Origin: Bordetella parapertussis
Lineage (GTDB): Bacteria > Pseudomonadota > Gammaproteobacteria > Burkholderiales > Burkholderiaceae_B
Direction: 5' to 3'
DNA length: 16,160 nucleotides
Assembly (NCBI GenBank): GCA_945911685.1
Contig: CAMEAW010000055.1
Coordinates: 1-16,160, forward strand
Part shown: positions 1 to 7,066 of the stretch, piece by piece
How the letters are laid out: each line of letters opens with the position of its first letter
Numbering within the stretch: the first letter of the stretch is position 1
The notes under the pieces: model-generated
Seen by the model: the letters and a program-made list of their open reading frames with translations, nothing else
What the model was told of the DNA's origin: nothing
Database searches by the model: none
Made by a program: the position numbers and the translations under genes

Positions 1-740
1 GCTAGCCATACTTCACCGCGGTCAACCATATCAGCTTCAACGATCGGTGAGCTGACCCAGGCCCCGATATTTTTCTTGTGAGCACTCCAGGCCTTAATGC
101 CCTCGAGAATATTTGGTCCTTTACCTGTCGCGATGGCGGCCATAATGTAGGCGTCAAAGTAAGCATCCCACATCGATACACGCCCAGCGTATTTTGGGTT
201 CCAGAGATCAAGCCATGAGGTGGGTTTTTCGACCCGATCAGGGTTATACATGATGCCGTAGGGGGTCATTAGAAAAATTATCCCAAAGCCTCCGGGAGTC
301 ATGATCTCTGGAGGAATATTTTTAAGATTCGTCATGATGGCTGGGTCGAATTTTTCCCACATCCCATCGGCGATGCCGCGTTGCGCGAAAAGGTCGTTGA
401 TCATTGAGCCGCTGATCGAGGGAGAACTACGTTGGGCTAGCATGCGTGGATACGAAGCAGCATTGTTCGATGAGATGACTTCAATTTCAGTCTTGGGACT
501 CATTTTTTTGATCAACGGAGTCGAAATGTCGTTACATAACTTGGGTAGAACACCCGGCTGCGAGAGAATCACTAATTTGGCGACCTCGGCATCTGTAGCG
601 GTGGCTAAGGCGTTGGCAAACTGCATCACCGAGGCACTACCCACTCCTAGCGCTAGCAACGATTTGAGAATATCTCGGCGCTGTGGCTGAGTCCTGAAAT
701 TGTCCAACAAGTAGTTGTCTTCTTTATCGATAGGTTTCAT
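1..740 (-). CDS. ABC transporter periplasmic substrate-binding protein (PotD-like), C-terminus cut off by window edge
   Basis: An open frame runs leftward from ATG 740 to the window edge, giving 246 codons with no stop. The start is preceded by GGAG (753-750); an in-frame ATG at 755 has no such site. Residues 20-26 read QRRDILK, resembling a twin-arginine (Tat) signal, followed by a hydrophobic stretch ending in ANALA, so the protein is probably exported to the periplasm. Downstream segments such as NIPPEIMTPGGFG, YGIMYNPDRVEKPTSWLDLW and KYAGRVSMWD are typical of the PotD/AfuA type of extracellular solute-binding protein. It follows two ABC permease genes by 38 bases and is probably the ligand receptor for that transporter. 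Family resemblance to polyamine receptors does not fix the ligand: relatives bind polyamines, ferric iron, thiamine or organic acids. The family call is firm, the substrate unknown. Confidence 0.85.
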   Translation of the reverse strand, partial: MKPIDKEDNYLLDNFRTQPQRRDILKSLLALGVGSASVMQFANALATATDAEVAKLVILSQPGVLPKLCNDISTPLIKKMSPKTEIEVISSNNAASYPRMLAQRSSPSISGSMINDLFAQRGIADGMWEKFDPAIMTNLKNIPPEIMTPGGFGIIFLMTPYGIMYNPDRVEKPTSWLDLWNPKYAGRVSMWDAYFDAYIMAAIATGKGPNILEGIKAWSAHKKNIGAWVSSPIVEADMVDRGEVWL

Positions 741-778
741 TTTTATAAACTCCATTGAGTGAAATCAGGGCAAGACGG

Positions 779-1573
779 TTAGTGTTTAAATTGCTTTTTT
801 AATCCAATCGAACGTTCAATCACAATGACGATTAAGGCGGTCACACCGAGTAGCATAGTAGAGATCGCCGCCACCGTCGGATCCATCTGAAACTCGGTGT
901 AGTGATAAATTTCAAGTGGAAGCGTCATCACCCCGGGGCCCACAAGAAACAAAGAGACGGTGAATTCGTCAAAGGACATGATGGCCGAAAACACGGCGCC
1001 GGCAATCAGTCCTGGCCTGAGCATCGGAATCGTCACTCGAAAAAATGTTTGGAAAGCATTCGCTCCAAGCGTGGCGGCGGCCTCTTCATAAGCGATATCA
1101 ATTTCAGAGAGGGTAGCCCCGACGGTACGAACAATATATGGCACGGTGATGATGACATGGGCAAATACAAGACCCCAGAAATTACGCAACAATCCTACTG
1201 AACCGAGCACCATCGAGAGCGCAACCGCGAGCACAATTGCAGGAAATACCAACGGGGTCATGAAAAGAAATTCGAAAAATTGCTTGCCCCGAAACTGATG
1301 ACGCACGATTGCAAAGGCCGCAAGTGTACCGATGACCAGTGAAATGGCCGTCGCGACCGCTGCGACTAGCAAACTGACCTGAAACGCATCCCAGAACGCC
1401 TGGGTATTCCAAGCCTTTTCAAACCACTTTAACGAAAAACCTTTTGGTGGAAACCGCAGGCTTGATTCGTTACTAAAGGACGAAGGGATGACGACGGCAA
1501 TGGGCAAAGCAAGAAATAGAAGGACGAGGGCGACATAAAGTTTAAGCACTCTCTCGGAGGTTTTTTTTCTCAT
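779..1573 (-). CDS. ABC transporter permease, PotC-like
   Basis: This 264-residue inner-membrane protein has about six hydrophobic segments (first at roughly 12-30). It carries the EAA loop that contacts the ATPase at residues 163-188 (EEAAATLGANAFQ ... IPMLRPG), which marks a binding-protein-dependent transport permease. Length and order match PotC, the second permease of spermidine/putrescine-type importers. Its ATG overlaps the stop of the upstream permease as ATGA (1573-1570), so the two are translationally coupled and presumably form a heterodimeric channel. The binding-protein gene follows 38 bases downstream. No ATPase gene is visible, so it must lie left of the window or elsewhere. 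Substrate is not determinable from the sequence. Confidence 0.9.
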   Translation of the reverse strand: MRKKTSERVLKLYVALVLLFLALPIAVVIPSSFSNESSLRFPPKGFSLKWFEKAWNTQAFWDAFQVSLLVAAVATAISLVIGTLAAFAIVRHQFRGKQFFEFLFMTPLVFPAIVLAVALSMVLGSVGLLRNFWGLVFAHVIITVPYIVRTVGATLSEIDIAYEEAAATLGANAFQTFFRVTIPMLRPGLIAGAVFSAIMSFDEFTVSLFLVGPGVMTLPLEIYHYTEFQMDPTVAAISTMLLGVTALIVIVIERSIGLKKQFKH

Positions 1574-2481
1574 CGCCTGGCGTGCCTTTTGATGCTAAAA
1601 CCATAGATAGTCAGCACAATCAGCGTGACAATCGTCAAGATCATTGAGGCCGCTGCACCCGCTGGCCAGTCGACCATCACAACCATTTGCTCATGAATGT
1701 AGATCGACATGACGTTGACCTGCCCACGACCGAGCCAGATCGGTGTGATGTACGCACCGATGGACAGACAAAAAACAATTACCGAACCTGCTGCAAGACC
1801 TTGCACCGAAAGCGGCAAGACAATTCGCAAAAAATTCTGAAAAGGCGTGGCCCCCATCACCGCAGCCGATTCGATGAGCGACTGGTCAATCTTGCTTAAA
1901 ACACTTGAAATGGACAGAACCATAAAGGGCAAGAGCACGTGCGTCATACCGAGCACGACGCTCCAGAAGCTCTGCATGAGCCGCAGGGGTTCATCTACAA
2001 CTCCGATGCTCACTAATAGCGCGTTGACGAGCCCCTCGTTGCCAAGCAAAATCGTCCAGCCAAGGGTGCGGACAACGATGCTGACAAGCAGTGGCGATAC
2101 GACTCCTAGAAACACAAGGTGTTTGAAGCGAGAATCACTGCGGGCTAGATACCAAGCAACGGGATAACCAATAACGGCGGTCAGTAGCGTGACCAAGACG
2201 CCGAGCGCGAGCGTGCGCAAGGCAACAAATAACGCGTACGAGTCTTCGAATTGCAACAGGTAATGGTCAAGTGTGAGGCCGGTATTCCCAGGGTATTTGT
2301 CATAAAACGAAATCCCGAGCATTGAGGCGAACGGCCACAGTAGCCCCACGATCAGAAAGATCACGCCTGGCAACAGCAAAGCAGACAGTTTCAACGACCG
2401 CCTAATCCGCGTTCTGCTTTTTGCCGCTGACGTGTGACCGTCTGCGCTAAGGTCAGTTGACCCACTGACCGCCGTCGACAT
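1570..2481 (-). CDS. ABC transporter permease, PotB-like
   Basis: This 303-residue permease has a charged N-terminal tail of about 30 residues, then a first membrane segment near residues 32-56 (ALLLPGVIFLIVGLLWPF) and further helices. An EAA-type cytoplasmic loop is visible (IESAAVMGATPFQNFLRIVLPL, broken by the usual G). It is the first permease of a PotBC-type pair. ATG 2481 lies inside the 3' end of the upstream SDR gene (29-base overlap) and is preceded by GAGG at a good distance, which supports this start over later ones. Its stop overlaps the next permease's start by four bases. This tight packing implies one polycistronic mRNA and a link between the dehydrogenase and the transported compound. 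Function as an importer subunit is secure, the ligand is not. Confidence 0.9.
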   Translation of the reverse strand: MSTAVSGSTDLSADGHTSAAKSRTRIRRSLKLSALLLPGVIFLIVGLLWPFASMLGISFYDKYPGNTGLTLDHYLLQFEDSYALFVALRTLALGVLVTLLTAVIGYPVAWYLARSDSRFKHLVFLGVVSPLLVSIVVRTLGWTILLGNEGLVNALLVSIGVVDEPLRLMQSFWSVVLGMTHVLLPFMVLSISSVLSKIDQSLIESAAVMGATPFQNFLRIVLPLSVQGLAAGSVIVFCLSIGAYITPIWLGRGQVNVMSIYIHEQMVVMVDWPAGAAASMILTIVTLIVLTIYGFSIKRHARR

Positions 2482-3214
2482 CTATTACCTCGCCAGTTAT
2501 AAAGCAGGGGTTGACCGTTGCCAGAAATTCGACGACAACTGCAATGTCATCCGGGGTTCCGATGCGCTTGAGCGGAATTGTTTGTAAGATGTGGTCGTGG
2601 TTTGCGCTGATCAGCGCTTCAGTCAGGTCTGTGCGAATTGAGCCGGGACAGATGGCGTTGACTGTCACAGTGGGCGCCAGCTCTTTAGCCAATCCTCGAG
2701 TTAAGCCAAGCACCCCGGCTTTCGACGCACAGTATGAAAACTTACTGACCGCTTCAGCGCTGCCACCGGTGATGGCGCTGATCGAAGACATATTGATGAT
2801 TCGGCCACCGCCCTGGGCGAGCATCGTGGGTGCTACGGCCTTGCACCAGTTAAAGAAGCCCTTGAGGTTGACCATGATGGTGCGGTCCCATTCGGCCTCT
2901 GAGATGTCGAGTAAGCCTTTCGGTTGCGAAATGCCGGCATTATTGACCAAGACGTCAATACGCCCGTAGTGACTCAAGATTAAAGCGGCTTGTTGTTGTA
3001 CCGCGTCATATTGCCCGACATCGCCAGGTAGCGTCAAAACATCCCACCCCTGAGCTTGCAACGCTGCAGCTGACGCATCGAGTTGTGCTGAGCCGACATC
3101 TGCCATGGCAACGCGAAAGCCCTGAGCGGCAAGGCGCTTGACGCAGGCAAGGCCGATCCCGCGGGCTGCACCTGTCACAACCGCAACTTTGCGGTCGGTA
3201 GCATTAGTTTGCAT
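2453..3214 (-). CDS. Short-chain dehydrogenase/reductase (SDR), FabG-like
   Basis: This 253-residue classical SDR is an NAD(P)-dependent oxidoreductase. The Rossmann glycine motif TGAARGIG is at residues 14-21, NNAG at 91-94, the catalytic serine at about 144 (NMSSIS), YCASK with catalytic Tyr161 and Lys165, then NAICPGSIRT (186-195) and a C-terminal VDGGQWVN. All key residues are present. Asp39 after the second strand (VAMADV) suggests NAD(H) preference, which is inference. It is the first gene of the leftward operon and its 3' end overlaps the PotB-like permease by 29 bases. It therefore probably oxidises or reduces an alcohol, polyol or hydroxy acid brought in by the transporter rather than serving fatty-acid synthesis as the resident FabG. 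ATG 3214 has AAGG about six to eight bases upstream. Confidence 0.92.
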   Translation of the reverse strand: MQTNATDRKVAVVTGAARGIGLACVKRLAAQGFRVAMADVGSAQLDASAAALQAQGWDVLTLPGDVGQYDAVQQQAALILSHYGRIDVLVNNAGISQPKGLLDISEAEWDRTIMVNLKGFFNWCKAVAPTMLAQGGGRIINMSSISAITGGSAEAVSKFSYCASKAGVLGLTRGLAKELAPTVTVNAICPGSIRTDLTEALISANHDHILQTIPLKRIGTPDDIAVVVEFLATVNPCFITGEVIDVDGGQWVN

Positions 3215-3266
3215 GACCTACCTTCTAATGGGGTATTCGGTTCGCGCAATTTAACATTTAGACTTA

Positions 3267-3294
3267 ATTATGCGCTGAGCTCATGCTGCATCAA
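3267..3294 (-). promoter_or_regulatory. Possible sigma70 promoter for the SDR-ABC operon
   Basis: Reading leftward, TTGATG (3294-3289) and CATAAT (3272-3267) are separated by 16 bases, a plausible sigma70 -35/-10 pair. It would start transcription about 45-50 bases before the SDR ATG. The 8-base palindrome TGAGCTCA (3276-3283) lies within the spacer and could be an operator half. This is pattern matching only. Confidence 0.35.
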
Positions 3295-3352
3295 ATCATA
3301 AGTCGGCGAGTTTTGCAATCAAACTCGAGTGTTGACCTGTGGTTGAAGTAAA

Positions 3353-3488
3353 ACCCGCTTGTGTTTCAGTGACTTGCCCGTATGTCAGCGATCTGCTTGA
3401 ATGTCTGAGACTTGCTCGTGTATGCCGAGTACCCGCTTGAGTGTCTGAGACTTGATCGTGTATGTCTTCTATCTGCTTGTGTGTTGGG
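3353..3488. repeat. Degenerate tandem repeat, about 3.4 units of 40 bp (each two 20-bp halves)
   Basis: Units start at 3353 (38 bp), 3391 (40 bp), 3431 (40 bp) and 3471 (partial, about 18 bp). The first 20 bases of units 2 and 3 read ATCTGCTTGAATGTCTGAGA and ACCCGCTTGAGTGTCTGAGA; the second halves read CTTGCTCGTGTATGCCGAGT and CTTGATCGTGTATGTCTTCT. The two halves also resemble each other (core GCTTGnGTGT against GCTCGTGTAT), giving an underlying 20-bp period, roughly two helical turns. The array lies between two divergent genes and may be a cooperative protein-binding array. The function is inference. Confidence 0.7.
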
Positions 3489-3498
3489 CGCGCGCGCC
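3487..3498. repeat. 12-bp perfect GC-alternating palindrome
   Basis: GGCGCGCGCGCC is a perfect palindrome directly after the 40-bp repeat array. The adjoining CCACGGCGTGG (3497-3507) is a second, near-perfect small inverted repeat. Alternating CG can adopt Z-form DNA or be a strong cruciform or operator. No function can be assigned. Confidence 0.5.
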
Positions 3499-3657
3499 AC
3501 GGCGTGGATGTGCACCATTTTGCCGCTAGCTCGAGAACGTTTAGTATGTCAGCACTTGGTCACTCGCCGCTGTCGTCACCGTTCGCACAACGTGCAGAAA
3601 TCGTGTGACGCTCGCGAAGATTTTTTGATGTGTCGAACAATAGGATTTTTCAGCAAC

Positions 3658-4704
3658 ATGAATCAACAGCAGGCTATTCAATCACACTGGTCTGAAGCAG
3701 AGCTCACAGGCTTGGCAATCCGTGCTTTTCAGGGGCTGGGTCTGACGCAAGCAGACGCCACTGATGTTGTGAAAGTACTGGTACTGGCTGACCTTTTTGG
3801 TTTAAGCACGCATGGGCTGTCGCGGATTGAGTCGTATGGTGAGCGCCTGTTGGTCAAAGGGATTAGTGCGCAGCCTAAGATTTCGGTGCAAGCACCTGCG
3901 GCAGCACTGCGCTTGGTGGATGGTGACAATGGTGTCGGGCCGTTAGTTGGCATGCACGCTTTGCGTGCGGCGATGGAGGCAGCGCGGCAGTGTGGCATTG
4001 GGATGGCGTTTGCGCGCGGCAGCAATCATTTTGGACCGATCTCACCTTATTCATTGATTGCGGCAGAAGAGGGTTTTGCCAGTGTGATTGGCAGTAACGC
4101 CACAACAACGATTGCCCCCTGGGGGGGCAGTGATGCCCGGCTAGGTAATAGCCCGCTTGGTTTTGGCGTGCCTAATCCGGGCGGCTCGCCGTTTTTACTG
4201 GATATGGCCATGAGCGTCGTGGCCCGCGCCAAGGTACGTAATGCGTTTAAGCGTGGTGAGTCGATTCCTGATACGTGGGCGACTGATGCTCAGGGTCGCC
4301 CTACAACGGATCCTAAGGCCGCGCTTGATGGCTTCTTACAGCCGGTCGGCGGGCACAAGGGCTACGGGCTTGCTTTGCTCGTGGATATGTTTGCGGGGCT
4401 CTTGTCGAACGCAGCCTACCTGACGCACGTGAAGTCTTGGGTCGATGCGCCCGACGAGCCACAAAACTTGGGGCACTTTTTTATTCTGATTGATACGCGC
4501 CTGTTGGGTTCGGCGCAGTGGCTGTCAGAGCGGATGATGGATTTTGCGTCGATCTTGCACGAGAGCCCTGCAGTCGACCCGACCAAGCCCGTGATCGTGC
4601 CGGGCGAAATTGAATTGAAAAAAATGGCGCAGCAGCGTGCTGAGGGGATCGTGCTTGATCCGGCAACGGTGGCGCTCTTGCTCCAGCACGCGGGTGGGCA
4701 TTGA
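3658..4704 (+). CDS. Ldh2-family malate/L-lactate-type dehydrogenase
   Basis: This is an NAD(P)-dependent 2-hydroxy-acid dehydrogenase of the Ldh_2 (YlbC/AllD/sulfolactate dehydrogenase) family, cytoplasmic, 348 residues and so of normal family length. Landmarks are ADLFGLSTHGLSRI (44-57, His52 the likely catalytic residue), SNHFGP (122-127), TTTIAPWGG with LGNSPLGFGVPN (149-173), LDMAMSVVARAKV (181-193) and GHKGYGLALLVDM (232-244). The frame is open upstream to 3412, but those residues do not look like this family, so ATG 3658 (MNQQQAIQSH) is chosen; ATG 3628 is a second option. AGGA at 3642 is a rather distant ribosome site. Substrates in the family include malate, lactate, ureidoglycolate, sulfolactate and delta-1-piperideine-2-carboxylate; nothing here decides between them. 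It is divergent from the SDR-ABC operon and may belong to the same catabolic route. Confidence 0.88.
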   Translation: MNQQQAIQSHWSEAELTGLAIRAFQGLGLTQADATDVVKVLVLADLFGLSTHGLSRIESYGERLLVKGISAQPKISVQAPAAALRLVDGDNGVGPLVGMHALRAAMEAARQCGIGMAFARGSNHFGPISPYSLIAAEEGFASVIGSNATTTIAPWGGSDARLGNSPLGFGVPNPGGSPFLLDMAMSVVARAKVRNAFKRGESIPDTWATDAQGRPTTDPKAALDGFLQPVGGHKGYGLALLVDMFAGLLSNAAYLTHVKSWVDAPDEPQNLGHFFILIDTRLLGSAQWLSERMMDFASILHESPAVDPTKPVIVPGEIELKKMAQQRAEGIVLDPATVALLLQHAGGH

Positions 4705-4806
4705 TATCCTCTGCAAAAAGTTATTGCCAACCTATAAACGGGTGATGCTGACTCTGCGAACGAATTGACGTTCTTGGCCGTCGCTAAACTCTCACCGGAG
4801 ACTCTT

Positions 4807-5715
4807 GTGCACGATTGGACTTGGTTATGGATTCCCGCTTCGATTTTTGCCGCAGCGGCGCAAGCTGGGCGTAATGCGATTCAGCGCAGCTTGACCGAAA
4901 AGCTTGGCACGCTCGGTGCCACGCAGGTACGATTTTTATATGGATTCCCGTTTGCCGCGTTGTTTGCGGCGATTGCTCTGTACGCAACGGGGTCAACGTT
5001 TCCTGCGATGGATTTAAGTTTTGCAATGTTTGTGGCGGCGGGGGCAATTTCTCAAATTGCGGCAACGGCCTTGATGCTTGCAGCGATGCGCCAACGGGCG
5101 TTTGTGGTGGTCACCGCTTGGACCAAAACCGAGCCCGTTCAGGTGGCAGTGTTCGGTTTAGTCGTGTTGGGCGATACGATTTCATGGCTTGCAATGGCTG
5201 CTATTATTGTCGCCACAACTGGTGTCACCGTGATGGCGCGCAAGCCCGCCAGCGGCCCTCAAGAGGGTTCTGGATGGCAGCCTGCGGTGTTGGGGTTAGC
5301 GGCCGGCGCCTGTTTCGCCATTGCTGCGGTCACGTTTAGGGGCGGTATTCTGGCTTTAGGCGATGGTCATTTTTTGATGCGTGCTTCACTCACCCTAGCT
5401 TGTGGGTTAGGCGTGCAAACCTTGCTTCTGGCTGCATGGATGATGATTTTTCATTACGAGGCTTGGGTGCGCTGCCTGCAGGCCTGGCGCATTTCAATCT
5501 GGGGCGGTTTGCTGGGCGCCTCGGCTTCAGAAGGTTGGTTTCTGGGTTTTGCGTTGACGGCCGCTGCTAACGTGCGAACCCTTGGCTTAGTCGAGGTGTT
5601 GTTTGCGCAACTGCTTTCGTGGCGTGTGTTTGCAAGCAAAAGCACGCGCCAAGAAACGATCGGGACCATACTGATTGTGGCAGGCGTAGCCGGTCTGTTA
5701 CTGACGGCGGCGTAG
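4807..5715 (+). CDS. DMT-superfamily transporter with EamA domains
   Basis: This 302-residue, highly hydrophobic protein has about ten predicted membrane helices arranged as two EamA-like halves, the usual drug/metabolite transporter layout. Typical stretches are ISQIAATALMLAAMRQRAF followed by TKTEPVQVAVFGLVVLGD in the first half and AAANVRTLGLVEVLFAQLLS in the second, just before a final membrane helix ending LLLTAA. I place the start at GTG 4807, which has GGAG (4797-4800) six bases upstream; the longer frame from TTG 4765 lacks a convincing site. It lies 102 bases after the Ldh2 gene on the same strand and could share its transcript. Such proteins usually export or import small metabolites, and the substrate cannot be inferred. 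The downstream neighbour converges on it. Confidence 0.85.
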   Translation: MHDWTWLWIPASIFAAAAQAGRNAIQRSLTEKLGTLGATQVRFLYGFPFAALFAAIALYATGSTFPAMDLSFAMFVAAGAISQIAATALMLAAMRQRAFVVVTAWTKTEPVQVAVFGLVVLGDTISWLAMAAIIVATTGVTVMARKPASGPQEGSGWQPAVLGLAAGACFAIAAVTFRGGILALGDGHFLMRASLTLACGLGVQTLLLAAWMMIFHYEAWVRCLQAWRISIWGGLLGASASEGWFLGFALTAAANVRTLGLVEVLFAQLLSWRVFASKSTRQETIGTILIVAGVAGLLLTAA

Positions 5716-5738
5716 AGCGCGGGAAGGCGGCGTTTAGG

Positions 5739-5776
5739 CGCGAGCCAAACTCAAGACTTCGATATCCCGGCTCGCG
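5739..5776. terminator. Inverted repeat between converging genes, possible terminator
   Basis: CGCGAGCC (5739-5746) and GGCTCGCG (5769-5776) form a perfect 8-bp stem with a 22-base loop in the short gap between the converging DMT transporter and cpoB genes. Neither side is followed by a proper T-run, so it is not a textbook intrinsic terminator. It may still protect 3' ends or help termination in both directions. Confidence 0.35.
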
Positions 5777-5797
5777 TTGACTGGGCTCGGCCGTGCC

Positions 5798-6487
5798 TTA
5801 CAGCAGAGGAATCCGTTTCGCAGCCGTTTCAGCAGCCGGGGTCCCTTTGTATTCTTGCACGATACGCTGCAACGTCGCTTTTGAGGCTGCGCGATTGTTC
5901 AGTTCAAACTGGGATCCCGCAATCATTAGCAACGCGTCGGGTGCTCGGGCTTCGCGGGGATACCTTTTTACCATTGCATCAAGTGTGGCAATAGCGCCTT
6001 TGAAGTCTTTTGACGCATAGCGGCTGCTACCCAAATAAAACTGTGCCGTGGGCGTGAGTTTGCTGTCAGGGTAAAGGGTCAAAAACGCGGTTAGATTTTC
6101 AGTCGCTTCTTTGTACTGACCTTTGCGAAAACTTTCGATCGATTGATCAAAAGCAGATTGCTCGCGCGGATCGGAAGACTTGACGTCGGGAGCACGCGCA
6201 CCAGAGGTGCCGCCGGGTGAACCTAGCCCAGAGCTTGGGCGTCCGAGCTGTTCCATATCTCCGCGTAAACGCGTCACCTCTTGTTCAAGTGCTTCGATCT
6301 GATCGGCGAGCTGCACGCGGGCGCGCTGGTTGGCCTCAGTGAGCGTTCTAATTTGTTGACGCAGTTCAACAATCGCTTTGCGGGCATCATCGTCGGCAAA
6401 GGCCTGCGCTGGCTGACTGATTGCAAGGCAGCTCAGCAAAATTAAACCGGTGCTCAGCACGCGCTTAGAGGTGGTGGTCAAAGACAT
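5798..6487 (-). CDS. cpoB: Cell division coordinator CpoB (YbgF)
   Basis: This 229-residue periplasmic protein is the last gene of the tol-pal cluster. A signal peptide (residues 1-29, cleavage after AQA) is followed by a coiled-coil segment (about 36-82, with regular hydrophobic spacing in ELRQQIRTL and EALEQEVTRL), a Gly/Ser/Pro linker (83-108) and a C-terminal TPR domain (about 111-229: SAFDQSIESFRKGQYKEA, TAQFYLGSSRYASKDFKGA, ALLMIAGSQFELNN). This is the known CpoB layout: the coiled coil trimerises, and the TPR part contacts TolA and the septal peptidoglycan synthase system, coordinating outer-membrane constriction with wall synthesis. The ribosome site is AAGGGA before ATG 6487. It lies 70 bases after pal, with a strong hairpin between. 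Confidence 0.95.
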   Translation of the reverse strand: MSLTTTSKRVLSTGLILLSCLAISQPAQAFADDDARKAIVELRQQIRTLTEANQRARVQLADQIEALEQEVTRLRGDMEQLGRPSSGLGSPGGTSGARAPDVKSSDPREQSAFDQSIESFRKGQYKEATENLTAFLTLYPDSKLTPTAQFYLGSSRYASKDFKGAIATLDAMVKRYPREARAPDALLMIAGSQFELNNRAASKATLQRIVQEYKGTPAAETAAKRIPLL

Positions 6488-6510
6488 GAAATATCCCTTT
6501 AAAACGACAA

Positions 6511-6528
6511 GGCGGCTAGTGAGCCGCC
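6511..6528 (-). terminator. Strong hairpin between pal and cpoB, possible attenuator or partial terminator
   Basis: GGCGGCT and AGCCGCC form a perfect 7-bp GC-rich stem with a four-base loop. The flanking ACA/TGT can extend pairing past one mismatch. In the leftward direction the stem is followed by TTGTCGTTTT, a broken T-run. This could partly terminate the transcript after pal, lowering cpoB expression, or stabilise the pal mRNA 3' end. Confidence 0.45.
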
Positions 6529-6557
6529 CTGTTTAGTTCAGATCACAGCGCTTAAGC

Positions 6558-7037
6558 TTAACGCTTATAGTTGAAATCTGCACGACGATTTTCTGCATAA
6601 TCGGCATCGGTGTTACCCAAGGCTTTGGGTTTTTCTTTGCCCAGGCTGATGGTTTCAACTTGGGTGTCAGAGACGCCTAACAAGGTCAGCATGCGGCGCA
6701 CTGCTTCGGCGCGACGTTGACCAAGTGCCAAATTATATTCAGAGCCACCACGGGCATCGGTATTGCCTTCAATCACCACGCGCTGCGCAGGCGTACTGAC
6801 CAGGTATTTGCCATGCGTTTCAACTAGCGAGCGGTACTGATCGCTTACTGTGTAGCTATTGAAGTCAAAGTAAACTGAGCGCTGTTTGGCCAAGATGCTT
6901 TGTGGATTAAACGGGTCGAGAATGCCAGAGCCGTCTGCACCACCCGCCCCAGCTTTATCGTCAAGAGAAACCGAGCTACAAGCGGCCAAACTGGCAGCTA
7001 AGGCGGCGATGGTGAGAGCTTTTGCGATGCGCGACAT
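6558..7037 (-). CDS. pal: Peptidoglycan-associated lipoprotein Pal
   Basis: This 159-residue outer-membrane lipoprotein has a signal peptide ending in lipobox LAAC with lipidated Cys20, a short Gly/Ala-rich linker, then an OmpA-like peptidoglycan-binding domain (about 52-159). The domain shows VYFDFNSYTV, IEGNTDARGGSEYNLALGQRRAE and a terminal ENRRADFNYKR. The aspartate and arginine of NTDARG and of ENRRAD are the expected contacts with diaminopimelate. Pal anchors the outer membrane to the wall and is recycled to division sites by TolB and the TolQRA motor. AAGGA lies eight bases before ATG 7037. It sits directly after tolB, 29 bases apart, in the canonical order. Confidence 0.97.
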   Translation of the reverse strand: MSRIAKALTIAALAASLAACSSVSLDDKAGAGGADGSGILDPFNPQSILAKQRSVYFDFNSYTVSDQYRSLVETHGKYLVSTPAQRVVIEGNTDARGGSEYNLALGQRRAEAVRRMLTLLGVSDTQVETISLGKEKPKALGNTDADYAENRRADFNYKR

Positions 7038-7066
7038 GGTCTATCCTTTAAGAGGAAATTAAACGT

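Larger units (their letters stand above)
3215..3657. other. Divergent intergenic control region between SDR operon and Ldh2 gene
   Basis: These 443 bases separate two divergent transcription units. They hold a possible SDR promoter (3267-3294), a degenerate tandem repeat (3353-3488), and a GC-alternating palindrome (3487-3498). The remaining 3499-3657 shows nothing recognisable apart from a weak AGGA (3642-3645) before the Ldh2 start. A rightward frame extends upstream from 3658 through the repeat to 3412, but its translation there is cysteine- and arginine-rich and unlike the family, so I treat it as non-coding. No small gene could be supported. Confidence 0.6.

Noticed and set aside
2..211. 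69-residue leftward frame at the left edge
   Set aside because: It is out of frame with the binding protein, which stays open through these bases and reads as a real protein.
301..690. 129-residue rightward frame opposite the binding protein
   Set aside because: The leftward frame gives a coherent periplasmic binding protein over its whole length.
3353..3488. Tandem repeat as a CRISPR array
   Set aside because: Units follow head to tail with no unique spacers and differ among themselves, and no cas genes are nearby.
3412..3657. 82-residue N-terminal extension of the Ldh2 gene
   Set aside because: It translates the tandem repeat into a Cys/Arg-rich stretch unlike the family; family similarity starts only after ATG 3658.
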